The notes under the pieces: model-generated
What the model saw: only the letters and a program-made list of their open reading frames with translations
The model's database searches: none
Told to the model about the DNA's origin: nothing
Made by a program: the position numbers and the translations under genes
Assembly (NCBI RefSeq): GCF_003668995.1
Contig: NZ_CP033068.1
Span: 4,464,001 to 4,528,000, forward strand
DNA length: 64,000 nucleotides
Source of the DNA: Flavobacterium sp. 140616W15
Lineage (GTDB): Bacteria > Bacteroidota > Bacteroidia > Flavobacteriales > Flavobacteriaceae
Direction of reading: 5' to 3'
In this document: positions 54,714-63,454 of the stretch, piece by piece
Numbering within the stretch: the first letter of the stretch is position 1
Layout of the letters: each line of letters starts with the position of its first letter

Positions 54714-55112
54714 ATGGGAAAAATTAAAAAGAGAGATATTAGGGAAAGTAAAATAACAGTTCCTACTCAAAATAATACTGAATTAAACTATCCAATTTTT
54801 TGCTTCAAGTATTTGCAGACAGAGCCTAATAAGGATTTTAAGTTTTATGCTGATTTTATTGAGAGATTAAAAAAGTTGTCTAATCTAACTTGGAATCAGA
54901 TAAATGTAGCGCAAAAGCATGGCTTTGGAACCGAAAAAATACCTGTTAGACAAATAAAGCCAGACTTGCCTAAATTTGTTTCACCAGATGTAACAGATTT
55001 AACGGTTTTTAGAGCAAATGGAGATAATAGACCTTTTTTAGGATTAAGAAATCAGAATGTTTTTCATATAATATTCTTGGAAGAGAAGTTTGGAGACATC
55101 TACAATCACTAA
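54714..55112 (+). CDS. Putative toxin paired with the Panacea antitoxin
   Basis: A 132-residue protein of no family I can name. It has a basic N-terminus (MGKIKKRDIRESK), a helical middle (FIERLKKLSNLTWNQINVAQ) and a C-terminal beta-rich part with FRANGDNRPFLGLRNQNVFH ending in YNH. The pattern of Arg, Phe-His and a final Tyr-x-His is reminiscent of small RelE/ParE-fold toxins, but this is a visual impression. The main evidence is the zero-gap pairing with a Panacea gene, which normally guards a toxin. Confidence 0.6.
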   Translation: MGKIKKRDIRESKITVPTQNNTELNYPIFCFKYLQTEPNKDFKFYADFIERLKKLSNLTWNQINVAQKHGFGTEKIPVRQIKPDLPKFVSPDVTDLTVFRANGDNRPFLGLRNQNVFHIIFLEEKFGDIYNH

Positions 55113-55220
55113 TTAGCAATTACTTAAATCGCATTTTAAGACCGATTTATTTAAATATCTTACAAAATTGAGCTTATTTGTTAAGAAATCCTTTTTTGTT
55201 TCATAAAAAGCATTATTTTT

Positions 55221-55250
55221 TTGGTGCGGTAAAAATAATTTATACATTCG
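55221..55250 (+). promoter_or_regulatory. Promoter of the Phe/Tyr operon
   Basis: A -33 TTG (55221-55223) and a -7 TACATTCG (55243-55250, one mismatch) with a 19-bp spacer, 29 bp before the leader peptide ATG. Confidence 0.5.
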
Positions 55251-55279
55251 CAGAGAATTTATTGAAAAACACAAACAAA

Positions 55280-55360
55280 ATGTCAAGCAACCGTTTTTAT
55301 TTTAGCAACTCTTTTTATTTCTTCTTTAGTAGAAGTGAGGATTGTGCTATGGTTATTTGA
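55280..55360 (+). CDS. Phe/Tyr-rich leader peptide of the pheA attenuator
   Basis: A 26-residue frame from ATG 55280 to TGA 55358-55360. The product begins MSSNRFYFSNSFYFFFSRSE and ends DCAMVI; eight of its 26 residues are Phe or Tyr, grouped as FYF and FYFFF. It directly precedes a terminator hairpin and pheA, the arrangement of amino-acid attenuators. The longer frame opening at 55178 in the same phase runs through the promoter and is not the real start. Confidence 0.85.
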   Translation: MSSNRFYFSNSFYFFFSRSEDCAMVI

Positions 55361-55421
55361 GAAAATTTAAAAGACAAATAAAACTAATATACAATCCTGA
55401 TGCAAATCAGGATTTTTTTTT
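55338..55421 (+). promoter_or_regulatory. Attenuator: antiterminator and terminator before pheA
   Basis: The terminator hairpin AATCCTGAT (55393-55401) / ATCAGGATT (55406-55414) is followed by a T9 tract, 7 bp before pheA. The segment AGGATTGT (55338-55345), just after the Phe/Tyr codons and within the leader frame, is the exact reverse complement of ACAATCCT (55391-55398), the left arm of the terminator. A ribosome stalled at the Phe/Tyr codons would leave this segment free to block the terminator. A ribosome reaching the stop would cover it and let the terminator form. Confidence 0.85.
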
Positions 55422-55427
55422 GAGTAT

Positions 55428-56267
55428 ATGACAACAAAAATTGCAATACAAGGTATTAAAGGTTCATTTCACCATCAAGTAGTGAATGAGTATTTCGTTG
55501 AAAACGTGGATATTGACGAGTGTTTGTCATTCGAGGAATTAATTGATAGCGTACTTTCTGGAAAATCAGATCAGGCTGTAATGGCTATCGAAAATTCAAT
55601 TGCGGGACCAATTATTCCGAATTATGCTTTGATAGATAAGAATAATTTACACATAATTGGGGAGCATTATTTAAATATTTCTCAGAATTTAATGGGGTTA
55701 AAAGGTCAAAAAATAGAGGATATTACAGAGGTTCATTCGCATCCGATGGCATTATTACAATGTATGGATTTCTTGAAAAAATATCCAAATGTTAAATTGG
55801 TAGAGGATAAAGATACTGCTGAAACTGCAAGAAGAATTCAGGAAAAACAATTAACTGGAATCGCAGCAATTGCAAGTAAAACGGCTTCAATTATGTATGA
55901 TTTAGAAATTTTGGCACCAGAAATTCAGACAATCAAAAACAACATGACTCGTTTTGTAATCATTAAGAAAGAAAATTCTTTTTTACCAAAAAATGAGATC
56001 AACAGAGCATCGATTAAATTCGAATTAAATCATAAACGTGGCAGTTTAGCAGCGGTTTTGAATGTAATGAGCGATTGCAAACTGAATTTAACAAAAATTC
56101 AATCGTTGCCAAAAATAGAGACACCTTGGAAATATTCATTTTTCGTAGATGTAACTTTTGAAGATTACGAAGATTATGCAAAGGCAAAATCACTAATTCA
56201 AATTATGGCTGAGTACTTTAAAGTTTTAGGTGAGTATAAAAACACAAAACCTTTAAGCGGGTCATAA
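55428..56267 (+). CDS. pheA: Prephenate dehydratase
   Basis: A 279-residue enzyme converting prephenate to phenylpyruvate for phenylalanine. The dehydratase domain (about 1-180) has VMAIENSIAGPI, HSHPMALLQC and the active-site NNMTRFVII. An ACT domain (about 200-275, HKRGSLAAVLNVMSDCKLNL, then LTKIQSLP) gives feedback inhibition by Phe. There is no fused chorismate mutase; that activity is on the DAHP synthase gene downstream. First gene after the attenuator. Confidence 0.92.
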   Translation: MTTKIAIQGIKGSFHHQVVNEYFVENVDIDECLSFEELIDSVLSGKSDQAVMAIENSIAGPIIPNYALIDKNNLHIIGEHYLNISQNLMGLKGQKIEDITEVHSHPMALLQCMDFLKKYPNVKLVEDKDTAETARRIQEKQLTGIAAIASKTASIMYDLEILAPEIQTIKNNMTRFVIIKKENSFLPKNEINRASIKFELNHKRGSLAAVLNVMSDCKLNLTKIQSLPKIETPWKYSFFVDVTFEDYEDYAKAKSLIQIMAEYFKVLGEYKNTKPLSGS

Positions 56268-56355
56268 GCTCAGAAAATCGAAAGTTAGAAAGTCAAAAGA
56301 AAAGTATAAAGCTTTCGGCTCAAAGCCCAAAGCTAATAAAATATAAAATTGAACC

Positions 56356-57501
56356 ATGATTACAACAGCAAAAAGATTAGATGTCGTAGAAGAGTACTAC
56401 TTTTCTTCAAAGCTTAGAGAAGTAAGACAACTACAATCAGAAGGCAAGCCAATTATCAATATGGGAATTGGAAGTCCAGATTTAAATCCTTCTAAAGCAG
56501 TTATCGAAGCAATAGTTTCGGCAATGCAAGATGAGAATGCACATCAATATCAAAGTTATCAGGGATTGCCAGAATTGAGAAAAGGAATGGCCGATTTTTA
56601 TCAGAATAATTACAATGTTGCTTTAAACCCAACTAATGAAATTTTACCATTGATGGGATCTAAAGAAGGGATCATGCATATTTCATTGGCTTTCCTGAAT
56701 GAAGGAGATCATGTTTTAATTCCGAATCCAGGATATCCAACATATACTTCGGTAACCAATTTGGTTGGAGCAGTTCCAGTTTATTATGACTTAAAAGAGA
56801 ACACTAATTGGGAGCCAGATTTTGAAGCTTTAGAAAAATTAGATCTTTCGAAAGTAAAGATTATGTGGTTGGGCTACCCTCATATGCCTACTGGGGCAAG
56901 AGGAAGTTTAGAGTTATTTGAAAAATTGATTGCTTTTGCTAAAAAACATAACATTTTATTGATTAATGATAATCCGTATAGTTTTGTTTTAAATGATAAA
57001 CCAATGAGTTTATTACAAGTTGAAGGAGCAAAGGATGTAGCATTAGAACTGAATTCACTGAGTAAGACCTTTAATATGGCAGGATGGAGAGTTGGGATGG
57101 TTTTAGGAAATCCTGAAATTATAGATGCTGTCTTGAAAGTAAAAAGTAATATGGACAGCGGTATGTTTTACGGAATCCAGAAAGGAGCAATTGCAGCGTT
57201 AAATTGTGATGAATCATGGTTTGAAGATCAAAATAAGATTTACAGACGCCGTCGTGAATTAACAGAAAAGTTAGCAGAAAAGTTAGACTGCAAAGTTTAT
57301 AAAGAAGGAGTTGGACTTTTTGTTTGGGCAAAACTTCCGGAAGGAATTGAATCATCAGAAAAGTTCATTGACCAAATATTATATGAGAAACATATTTTCA
57401 TAACGCCAGGAACAATTTTTGGTAGCAATGGTGAAGGATATATCAGATTCTCGTTGTGTGTGAAAGAAGAAAAAGTACAAGAGGCAATAGATAGATTTTA
57501 G
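56356..57501 (+). CDS. PLP-dependent aminotransferase, aromatic or aspartate type
   Basis: A 381-residue class I/II aminotransferase. The PLP lysine lies in ELNSLSKTFNMAGWR, and other landmarks are NPGYPTYTS, WLGYPHMPTGA, INDNPYSF and the C-terminal YIRFSLC. Placed between pheA and tyrA, it most likely converts phenylpyruvate and 4-hydroxyphenylpyruvate to Phe and Tyr. LL-diaminopimelate aminotransferases are close relatives and an alternative. Confidence 0.87.
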   Translation: MITTAKRLDVVEEYYFSSKLREVRQLQSEGKPIINMGIGSPDLNPSKAVIEAIVSAMQDENAHQYQSYQGLPELRKGMADFYQNNYNVALNPTNEILPLMGSKEGIMHISLAFLNEGDHVLIPNPGYPTYTSVTNLVGAVPVYYDLKENTNWEPDFEALEKLDLSKVKIMWLGYPHMPTGARGSLELFEKLIAFAKKHNILLINDNPYSFVLNDKPMSLLQVEGAKDVALELNSLSKTFNMAGWRVGMVLGNPEIIDAVLKVKSNMDSGMFYGIQKGAIAALNCDESWFEDQNKIYRRRRELTEKLAEKLDCKVYKEGVGLFVWAKLPEGIESSEKFIDQILYEKHIFITPGTIFGSNGEGYIRFSLCVKEEKVQEAIDRF

Positions 57502-57511
57502 ATTGCCAGGT

Positions 57512-57561
57512 TGAGCGGAGTCGAAACCCTTTTGGTTTTCATAAGCCTTCGACTCCGCTCA
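57512..57561. repeat. Dispersed flavobacterial inverted repeat
   Basis: TGAGCGGAGTCGAA (57512-57525) and its exact reverse complement (57548-57561), 22-nt spacer, followed by AGGATGACA. Elements of this wording are common between genes in flavobacterial genomes. It lies inside the Phe/Tyr operon gap. Confidence 0.65.
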
Positions 57562-57611
57562 GGATGACAGAATTTTAAATCTAGCACGAAAAGATCTTGA
57601 AAAAATGAAAA

Positions 57612-57700
57612 ATTTAGCCCTGATGGGAGCGGTATCCTTTTTATAGCTTCTTTAGCTAGAAAAAGATAGAGCCGGACAGCAGGCCCCGATAGCTATCGGG
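57612..57700 (+). ncRNA. Structured intergenic element, possibly Flavo-1-like RNA
   Basis: The stretch has conserved-looking words TTTAGCCCTGATGGGAGCGG and AGAGCCGGACAGCAGG flanking a hairpin (CTTTTT, TAGC ... GCTA, AAAAAG; about 57637-57664). It ends with the perfect 16-bp palindrome CCCGATAGCTATCGGG (57685-57700). From memory such elements recur in flavobacterial genomes and may correspond to the Flavo-1 RNA motif. This could not be verified here. Confidence 0.45.
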
Positions 57701-57723
57701 AAGCTTCAAATAAAAAATAAAAA

Positions 57724-58581
57724 ATGAATATACACGTAATAGGAATAGGGTTAATAGGAGGTTCAATGGTTTTAGATATCAAAGAATTATATCCAAATGC
57801 TACTATTTACGGAATTGATAATAACGAAGCGCATCTGCAAGAAGCAATTGCGTTAGGAGTTATCGATAAAGCGTCGACTTTCGATGATTTGGGAACTGCT
57901 GATTTTGTGATTGTTTCAGTTCCTGTAGATGTTGCGCTTACCGTTTTGCCTAAAGTTCTGGATGTAATTGGAGAGAATACAATTGTTTTTGAAGTAGGTT
58001 CTACTAAAAAACCAATTTGTGAGGCAGTTGCGAATCATCCGAGAAGAAGAAACTTTATTGCTACTCATCCGATTGCAGGAACAGAGTTCTCCGGACCTTC
58101 CGCAGCAATAAAAGGGCTTTTTAAAGGTAAAACGAATATTATTTGCGAGGTGGAGAAAACCACTTTTAAATTACAGGAAAAGGCTTTACAGCTTTTTACA
58201 GCAATAGGAATGCGCATACGATATATGGATCCAACATCGCATGATAAACATATTGCTTATGTGTCGCATTTGTCTCATATAAGTTCATTTATGCTAGGAA
58301 AGACAGTCATTAATAAGGAGAAAGACGAACAAGATATTTTTGATATGGCGGGAAGTGGATTTGAAAGTACCGTTCGTTTGGCAAAAAGTTCACCAGCAAT
58401 GTGGACGCCAATTTTTAAACAAAATAAAAAACAGGTAATCGAAACCCTGGAAGAATATATACTAAATCTTACCCAGTTTAAAGACTTACTGGTTGCAGAT
58501 GATTATAATGCCATTTATGAGGAAATGGAAAGTGTGAACAAAATAAAAGAAATATTAAACGGAATTACTACTAAAAAATAA
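57724..58581 (+). CDS. tyrA: Prephenate dehydrogenase
   Basis: A 285-residue NAD-dependent enzyme converting prephenate to 4-hydroxyphenylpyruvate for tyrosine. The Rossmann motif is VIGIGLIGGSMVLDI at the N-terminus. Active-site blocks are EVGSTKKPICEAV, THPIAGTEFSGPSAA (catalytic His) and HDKHIAYVSHLSH. There is no ACT or chorismate mutase fusion. It precedes the DAHP synthase gene by 12 bp. Confidence 0.92.
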   Translation: MNIHVIGIGLIGGSMVLDIKELYPNATIYGIDNNEAHLQEAIALGVIDKASTFDDLGTADFVIVSVPVDVALTVLPKVLDVIGENTIVFEVGSTKKPICEAVANHPRRRNFIATHPIAGTEFSGPSAAIKGLFKGKTNIICEVEKTTFKLQEKALQLFTAIGMRIRYMDPTSHDKHIAYVSHLSHISSFMLGKTVINKEKDEQDIFDMAGSGFESTVRLAKSSPAMWTPIFKQNKKQVIETLEEYILNLTQFKDLLVADDYNAIYEEMESVNKIKEILNGITTKK

Positions 58582-58593
58582 ACTAAAGAAAAG

Positions 58594-59676
58594 ATGGAAA
58601 ATAAGAAAGAAATGAGAAATTGGTTAGAGGCATTCAAATTAGATCATCCGCTAGTAATAGCAGGACCTTGTAGTGCTGAAACTGAAGAGCAAGTGTTAAA
58701 AATTGCACATGAATTAAAAGATTCTGATGTGAGTATATTCAGAGCTGGAATCTGGAAACCAAGAACACGTCCAGGAGGATTTGAGGGTGTAGGAGAAATT
58801 GGATTGAAATGGTTACAAAAAGCTAAAGCTGAAACTGGTTTATTAATGGGAACTGAAGTTGCAACTGCAGCACATTGTAAATTGGCTTTAGAGCATGATA
58901 TTGATGTTTTATGGGTTGGAGCTCGTACAACAGCAAACCCATTTGCAGTTCAGGAAATTGCAGATACGCTAAAAGGAACAGATAAAATAGTTTTGATTAA
59001 AAATCCTGTTAACCCAGATTTATCTTTGTGGTTAGGTGGTGTAGAGCGTTTACATATGGCTGGAATCGAAAAACTAGGTGTAATACACAGAGGGTTTTCG
59101 ACTTATGAAAAAACAAAATACAGAAACATTCCAGAATGGCAGATTGCTATCGAATTACAAAATAAATTCCCTGATTTACCTTTAATTATTGATCCATCTC
59201 ATATTACAGGAGATCGTAAAATGATTCTTGAAGTGACGCAAGAAGCTTTAGATTTAAATTATGATGGTATGATTATCGAAACTCATACTGATCCGGATAA
59301 TGCTTGGAGTGATGCTGCACAACAAGTTACACCAGATGCTTTGAAACAAATTTTCAAAGATTTGAGAGTAAGAAAAACGGATGATAAAACAGATGAATAT
59401 AGCCAAAAAATGTCGAAATTAAGAGCTAATATCGATGTCTTAGATGCTAATTTATTAGATTTATTAGGAAAACGTATGAAAGTTGCTGACGAAATTGGTC
59501 AGGTGAAAAAAGATGCAAACGTTGCTATTCTTCAAAACAACCGTTGGAATGAAATTTTAGGAAAAATGATTCTTGAAGGGGAGAAAAAAGGATTGTCAGA
59601 AGAATTTGTACTTAAAATGTTCAAAGCAATTCACCAAGAAAGTATTAGTCACCAAGAGAGAATTCTTAACGCATAA
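58594..59676 (+). CDS. Bifunctional DAHP synthase (type I-beta) / chorismate mutase
   Basis: A 360-residue fusion. The N-terminal 3-deoxy-7-phosphoheptulonate synthase (about 1-265) has VIAGPCSAETEEQVL, FRAGIWKPRTRPGGFEGVG, GTEVATAAH, IDPSHITGDR and ETHTDPDNAWSDA. The C-terminal AroQ chorismate mutase (about 275-360) has LRANIDVLDANLLDLLGKRM and ends in HQESISHQERIL. The same architecture is known from other Bacteroidota, where prephenate inhibits the synthase through the mutase domain. It supplies the first step of the shikimate pathway and the branch step to Phe and Tyr. A terminator follows. Confidence 0.93.
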   Translation: MENKKEMRNWLEAFKLDHPLVIAGPCSAETEEQVLKIAHELKDSDVSIFRAGIWKPRTRPGGFEGVGEIGLKWLQKAKAETGLLMGTEVATAAHCKLALEHDIDVLWVGARTTANPFAVQEIADTLKGTDKIVLIKNPVNPDLSLWLGGVERLHMAGIEKLGVIHRGFSTYEKTKYRNIPEWQIAIELQNKFPDLPLIIDPSHITGDRKMILEVTQEALDLNYDGMIIETHTDPDNAWSDAAQQVTPDALKQIFKDLRVRKTDDKTDEYSQKMSKLRANIDVLDANLLDLLGKRMKVADEIGQVKKDANVAILQNNRWNEILGKMILEGEKKGLSEEFVLKMFKAIHQESISHQERILNA

Positions 59677-59780
59677 TCTGTTTTAAACCATATAAGAGGT
59701 ATAAGTTCATATAAGGATTTGTAAGCATTAAACTTAAATGTTTTTATATTAATTGAATGGTAAATAATTCTCGAAAACAG

Positions 59781-59818
59781 AATCTCCATCGCTTTTAAGA
59801 AAGTGGTGGGGATTTTTT
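59781..59818 (+). terminator. Terminator of the Phe/Tyr operon
   Basis: Arms AATCTCCATC (59781-59790) and GGTGGGGATT (59805-59814), 10 bp with two G-T pairs, followed by T6. Confidence 0.75.
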
Positions 59819-59876
59819 AATTTATACTTGAGGTTAAAAACTTTGAACTTTAAACTTTAAACGAAAAACAATCATT

Positions 59877-59884
59877 TATCTTTG
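59877..59884 (+). promoter_or_regulatory. -7 element of rsgA
   Basis: TATCTTTG, exact TAnnTTTG, 55 bp before the rsgA ATG. Confidence 0.5.
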
Positions 59885-59939
59885 CAAAGATTTTGGTTTT
59901 GAATCTAAAAACTAAAATCAGAATATCTAAAATTAAAAA

Positions 59940-60917
59940 ATGACAGGAACCGTTTACAAATCTACAGGGAGTTGGTACACCGTAAAATCCGAAAGTGGCG
60001 ATTTTATAGAGTGTAGAATGAAAGGAAAGTTTAGGATGAAAGGTATTAAGAGTACCAATCCTATAGCTGTAGGCGACGTTGTGGATTATGAACTCGAAGA
60101 AAGTTCAGATACTGTAACAGGAACGATTCATAATATTCACGAAAGAAAGAATTATATTGTTCGTAAATCCGTGAATTTATCTCATCAGATGCATATTATT
60201 GCATCTAATATTGATTGTGTATTTTTATTAGTAACAATTAATAATCCACCAACAACATTTAATTTTATCGACCGTTTCTTGGTTACAGCTGAGGCATATG
60301 GTATCGAAACTATTTTGATTTTTAATAAAATTGATACGTTTGATGAAGCCACGCTTGATGAACAATTGTATATGCAATATGTATACGAGCAAATAGGGTA
60401 CAAATGTTTGCGTATTTCATCAACAGAAGGAAAAGGTGTTGAAGAGTTAAAAGGAATGATGATTGGTAAGGTAACAATGTTCTCTGGGCATTCAGGGGTT
60501 GGTAAGTCAACTCTTGTAAATGCTATGGAACCTAGTTTGCATCTTAAAACAAAAACGATTTCGACAGCGAGTAAACAAGGACAGCATACAACAACATTTG
60601 CAGAAATGTTTGACCTGTCTTTTGGTGCACGTATCATTGATACACCAGGTATTAAAGGTTTTGGGATTGTTGATATGGAAAAAGAAGAAGTGAGTGGTTA
60701 TTTTCCTGAATTTTTTAAATTAAAAGATCAGTGTAAATTTAATAACTGCTTACATAAAGATGAACCTCATTGTGCTATAAAAGCTGCTTTGGAAAGAGAT
60801 GAAATTGCTTGGTCACGTTATAATAGTTATCTTAAAATTTTAGAAGGCGAAGACGAACATTATCGTACAGATATTCATAATGAAGATCGCGCTGCCAGTG
60901 ACGAAACAAGAAAGTAA
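59940..60917 (+). CDS. rsgA: Ribosome small-subunit GTPase RsgA
   Basis: A 325-residue circularly permuted GTPase that checks late 30S maturation. The N-terminal OB fold (about 1-75) is followed by the GTPase motifs in permuted order: G4 FNKID, G5 RISSTEG, G1 GHSGVGKST, G2/switch GQHTTTF and G3 DTPGIKGFG. A C-terminal zinc finger has CKFNNCLHKDEPHC. All expected residues are present. dtd follows after 111 bp. Confidence 0.95.
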   Translation: MTGTVYKSTGSWYTVKSESGDFIECRMKGKFRMKGIKSTNPIAVGDVVDYELEESSDTVTGTIHNIHERKNYIVRKSVNLSHQMHIIASNIDCVFLLVTINNPPTTFNFIDRFLVTAEAYGIETILIFNKIDTFDEATLDEQLYMQYVYEQIGYKCLRISSTEGKGVEELKGMMIGKVTMFSGHSGVGKSTLVNAMEPSLHLKTKTISTASKQGQHTTTFAEMFDLSFGARIIDTPGIKGFGIVDMEKEEVSGYFPEFFKLKDQCKFNNCLHKDEPHCAIKAALERDEIAWSRYNSYLKILEGEDEHYRTDIHNEDRAASDETRK

Positions 60918-61028
60918 AAATGGTTTAATGTCCGATGTCTTAAAGTTCATTTTATCTGAACTTTAAGTTTATTATAATTATTTCTACGAAATGAATTCAC
61001 AATTTATAATTTATAATTCACCAGTATT

Positions 61029-61481
61029 TTGAGAGTTGTTCTTCAAAGAGTTTCTTCAGCTTCGGTAGTGGTTGATGATAATAAAGTAGCCGATATCCAA
61101 AATGGGTTACTTGTTTTTGTAGGTATTGAAGATGCCGATACACAAGAAGATATTGATTGGTTGGCTGGAAAAATAATCAAAATCAGAATCTTTAACGACG
61201 AAAATGATGTCATGAACTGTTCTGTTCAGGATATCAATGGCGAAATTATAGTTGTTAGCCAGTTTACACTTCATGCTGGAACAAAAAAAGGGAATCGTCC
61301 TTCATACATAAAAGCTTCTAAACCCGACATTGCAATTCCACTTTATGAAAATTTTGTGGCTACTTTAAAGAAGGAATTTGGAAGTAAAATTCAGACAGGA
61401 ATTTTTGGTGCAGATATGAAAATCAGTCTGTTAAATGACGGCCCTGTGACAATAATTATAGATAGTAAAAACAGGGAGTAA
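61029..61481 (+). CDS. dtd: D-aminoacyl-tRNA deacylase, TTG start
   Basis: A 150-residue enzyme that frees D-amino acids mischarged to tRNA. Motifs are RVVLQRVSSASVVVDD at the N-terminus, VSQFTLHAGTKKGNRPSY in the middle and the Gly-cisPro motif NDGPVTI near the end. The family begins with M-R/K-xVxQRV, and the codon in that place is TTG (61029-61031). No in-frame ATG lies upstream before the frame becomes implausible, so a TTG start is inferred. Confidence 0.92.
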   Translation: MRVVLQRVSSASVVVDDNKVADIQNGLLVFVGIEDADTQEDIDWLAGKIIKIRIFNDENDVMNCSVQDINGEIIVVSQFTLHAGTKKGNRPSYIKASKPDIAIPLYENFVATLKKEFGSKIQTGIFGADMKISLLNDGPVTIIIDSKNRE

Positions 61482-61519
61482 AAAGAGTAAGTATTTGTTA
61501 AATATCTCTAAAAATGATA

Positions 61520-61527
61520 TATATTTG
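61520..61527 (+). promoter_or_regulatory. -7 element of the DUF3857 gene pair
   Basis: TATATTTG, exact TAnnTTTG, 17 bp before the ATG at 61545. Confidence 0.55.
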
Positions 61528-61544
61528 GCGAAATTACTTATTAA

Positions 61545-63451
61545 ATGAAATTGATTCTCCGTTTTTTATTTCTTGTTTTATTTTCATTTTCTTCTATTGC
61601 TCAAAAGGTTGAATATAACGCTATTGGTATTTCTGATAGTCTTAGGGAAAATGCAAATGCTGTTATCCGTTTAAATCAGATAGACATCGTGATTGCTTCT
61701 CAAAGAAGTATGAAAACGATACAAAAAAGAGTTATAACTGTTTTTAACGGAAAAGGTTTAAATGCTATTGATGCCATTGAGTATTATGATAAATCTACTA
61801 CGGTTAAAAATATCGAAGCTACTGTGTATGATGCGCAAGGCAAAGAATTAAAGAAGATAAAACGTAGGGATTTTAGTGATGAAAGTGTAATAAGTGGAGG
61901 AACTATTTTCTCTGATAGTCGTTATATTTATTTAGATTACACACCAATTCAATATCCTTTTACTTTAGTATACGAAAGTGAAGTTGAAACTTCGGCAACT
62001 GCTTTTCTCCCTAAATGGTATCCTATTGACAATTATAATACAAGTGTAGAAAAAAGCATCTTGAATGTGACCTATCCTAATAATTTGGGATTCAAAAAAA
62101 AGAATTTCAATTGTCAGGATTTGATATAAAAAAGACTACAGATACAAATACTCAGATATCTTACGTAGCTACTAATATATTAGCTCAAAAAAATGAAGAT
62201 TATAGTCCTTCATTTAATGAAATTTATCCTTATGTCATGATGGGGCTTGAAAGCTTTCATCTCGAAGGAGTAGATGGAAATGCAACCACATGGCAAGCTT
62301 TTGGGAAATGGTATGCGGATAAAATTTTATTAGGCACAACAATTTTGCCAGATGCAACCAAAACTAAAATAAAGGAATTGGTAGGTGATGAAAAAGATCC
62401 AGTGAAAAAAGCAAAAATTGTTTATGACTATGTACAAAAAAAATCAAGATATGTAAATATTGCCATTGGTATCGGTGGATGGAAACCAATGTTGGCTAAT
62501 GATGTGGATCGTTTAGGTTATGGAGATTGCAAAGCATTAACAAACTATACAAAGGCGCTTTTAGAGGTGGTTGATGTTCCTTCTTATAATACAATTTTAT
62601 ATGGAGATAGTTCTAAAACTGATATAGATTCAGACTTTGTTTCTATGCAAGGAAATCATATGATGTTATCAATTCCTAATGGAGACAAGTATATTTGGCT
62701 TGAATGCACAAGTCAAGTTGATCCTTTTGGGTATCAAGGTACTTTTACAGATGATAGGAATGTCTTAATAATTAAGCCAGAAGGAGGGGAAATTGTTAGA
62801 ACTAAGATTTATGAAGATAAAGGTAATACTCAAATAGCTAAAGGAGTTTATACTATTGATGAGAAAGGTGATTTTTTAGGTTCTATATCAATTGCTTCAG
62901 AAGGAGCTAGATACGGCTCTAAAGCAAGAGTTGAGACTTTGCTACCCAACGAAAAAGAGGCGTATTATAAAGAATATTGGAGTAATATTGATAATCTGAA
63001 ATTAGTAAAAATAAACTTAAGTAATGATAAGGAAAATATTCGTTTCACTGAAGGTATTCAGCTAAGCGCAATAAATTATGGAAGGATTACTAATGACAAA
63101 ATGATATTTCCGATAAATCCTTTTAATAGATATAATGGAAGTGTCAATCGTATCAGAAATAGGAAAACACCATTTCAGTTGCAGCGGGGTTATTTGTTTG
63201 CTAATGAAATTGAGATTAACCTTCCTGCTGGTTTTGCTATTGAATTTTTACCTTCAACTTTTGAATTAAAAGGTAAGTTCGGAGAATATAAAACAGAAAT
63301 CATTAAAACGGACAACAATAAACTAATATATAAAAGGAAGATGCTTCTCAATAACGGGAAATATTCTAATAAAGAATACGATGAATATCGCCTTTTTATA
63401 GAGCAGATTAACAAAAATGATAATGCCAAAATTATACTAACCAAGAATTAA
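61545..63451 (+). pseudogene. DUF3857/transglutaminase-like exported protein, frameshifted at an A8 tract
   Basis: The first frame (61545-62129) gives a signal peptide (MKLILRFLFLVLFSFSSIAQ) and a DUF3857 domain (RVITVFNGKGLNAIDAIEYY, SDSRYIYLDYTPIQYPF). The second frame carries on in phase from about 62102 (FDIKKTTDTNTQISYVATNI) through a transglutaminase-like core to 63451. That core has YDYVQKKSRYVNIAIGIGGW, GYGDCKALTNYTKALLE with the Cys, and GNHMMLSIPNG with the His. The break is at the A8 run 62094-62101; one more A gives an intact 635-residue protein. It may be mutation, phase variation or a sequencing error. Confidence 0.85.
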
Positions 63452-63454
63452 CCT

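Noticed and set aside
55178..55279. Longer reading frame running into the Phe/Tyr-rich peptide, suggesting a 60-residue protein.
   Set aside because: The extra 34 codons overlap the promoter at 55221-55250. The short frame from 55280 alone has the leader-peptide composition and the right position for attenuation.
62111..63451. A separate transglutaminase-like gene starting at 62111.
   Set aside because: It lacks a signal peptide, overlaps the preceding frame and is the natural continuation of the same DUF3857 protein after a one-base loss in an A8 run.
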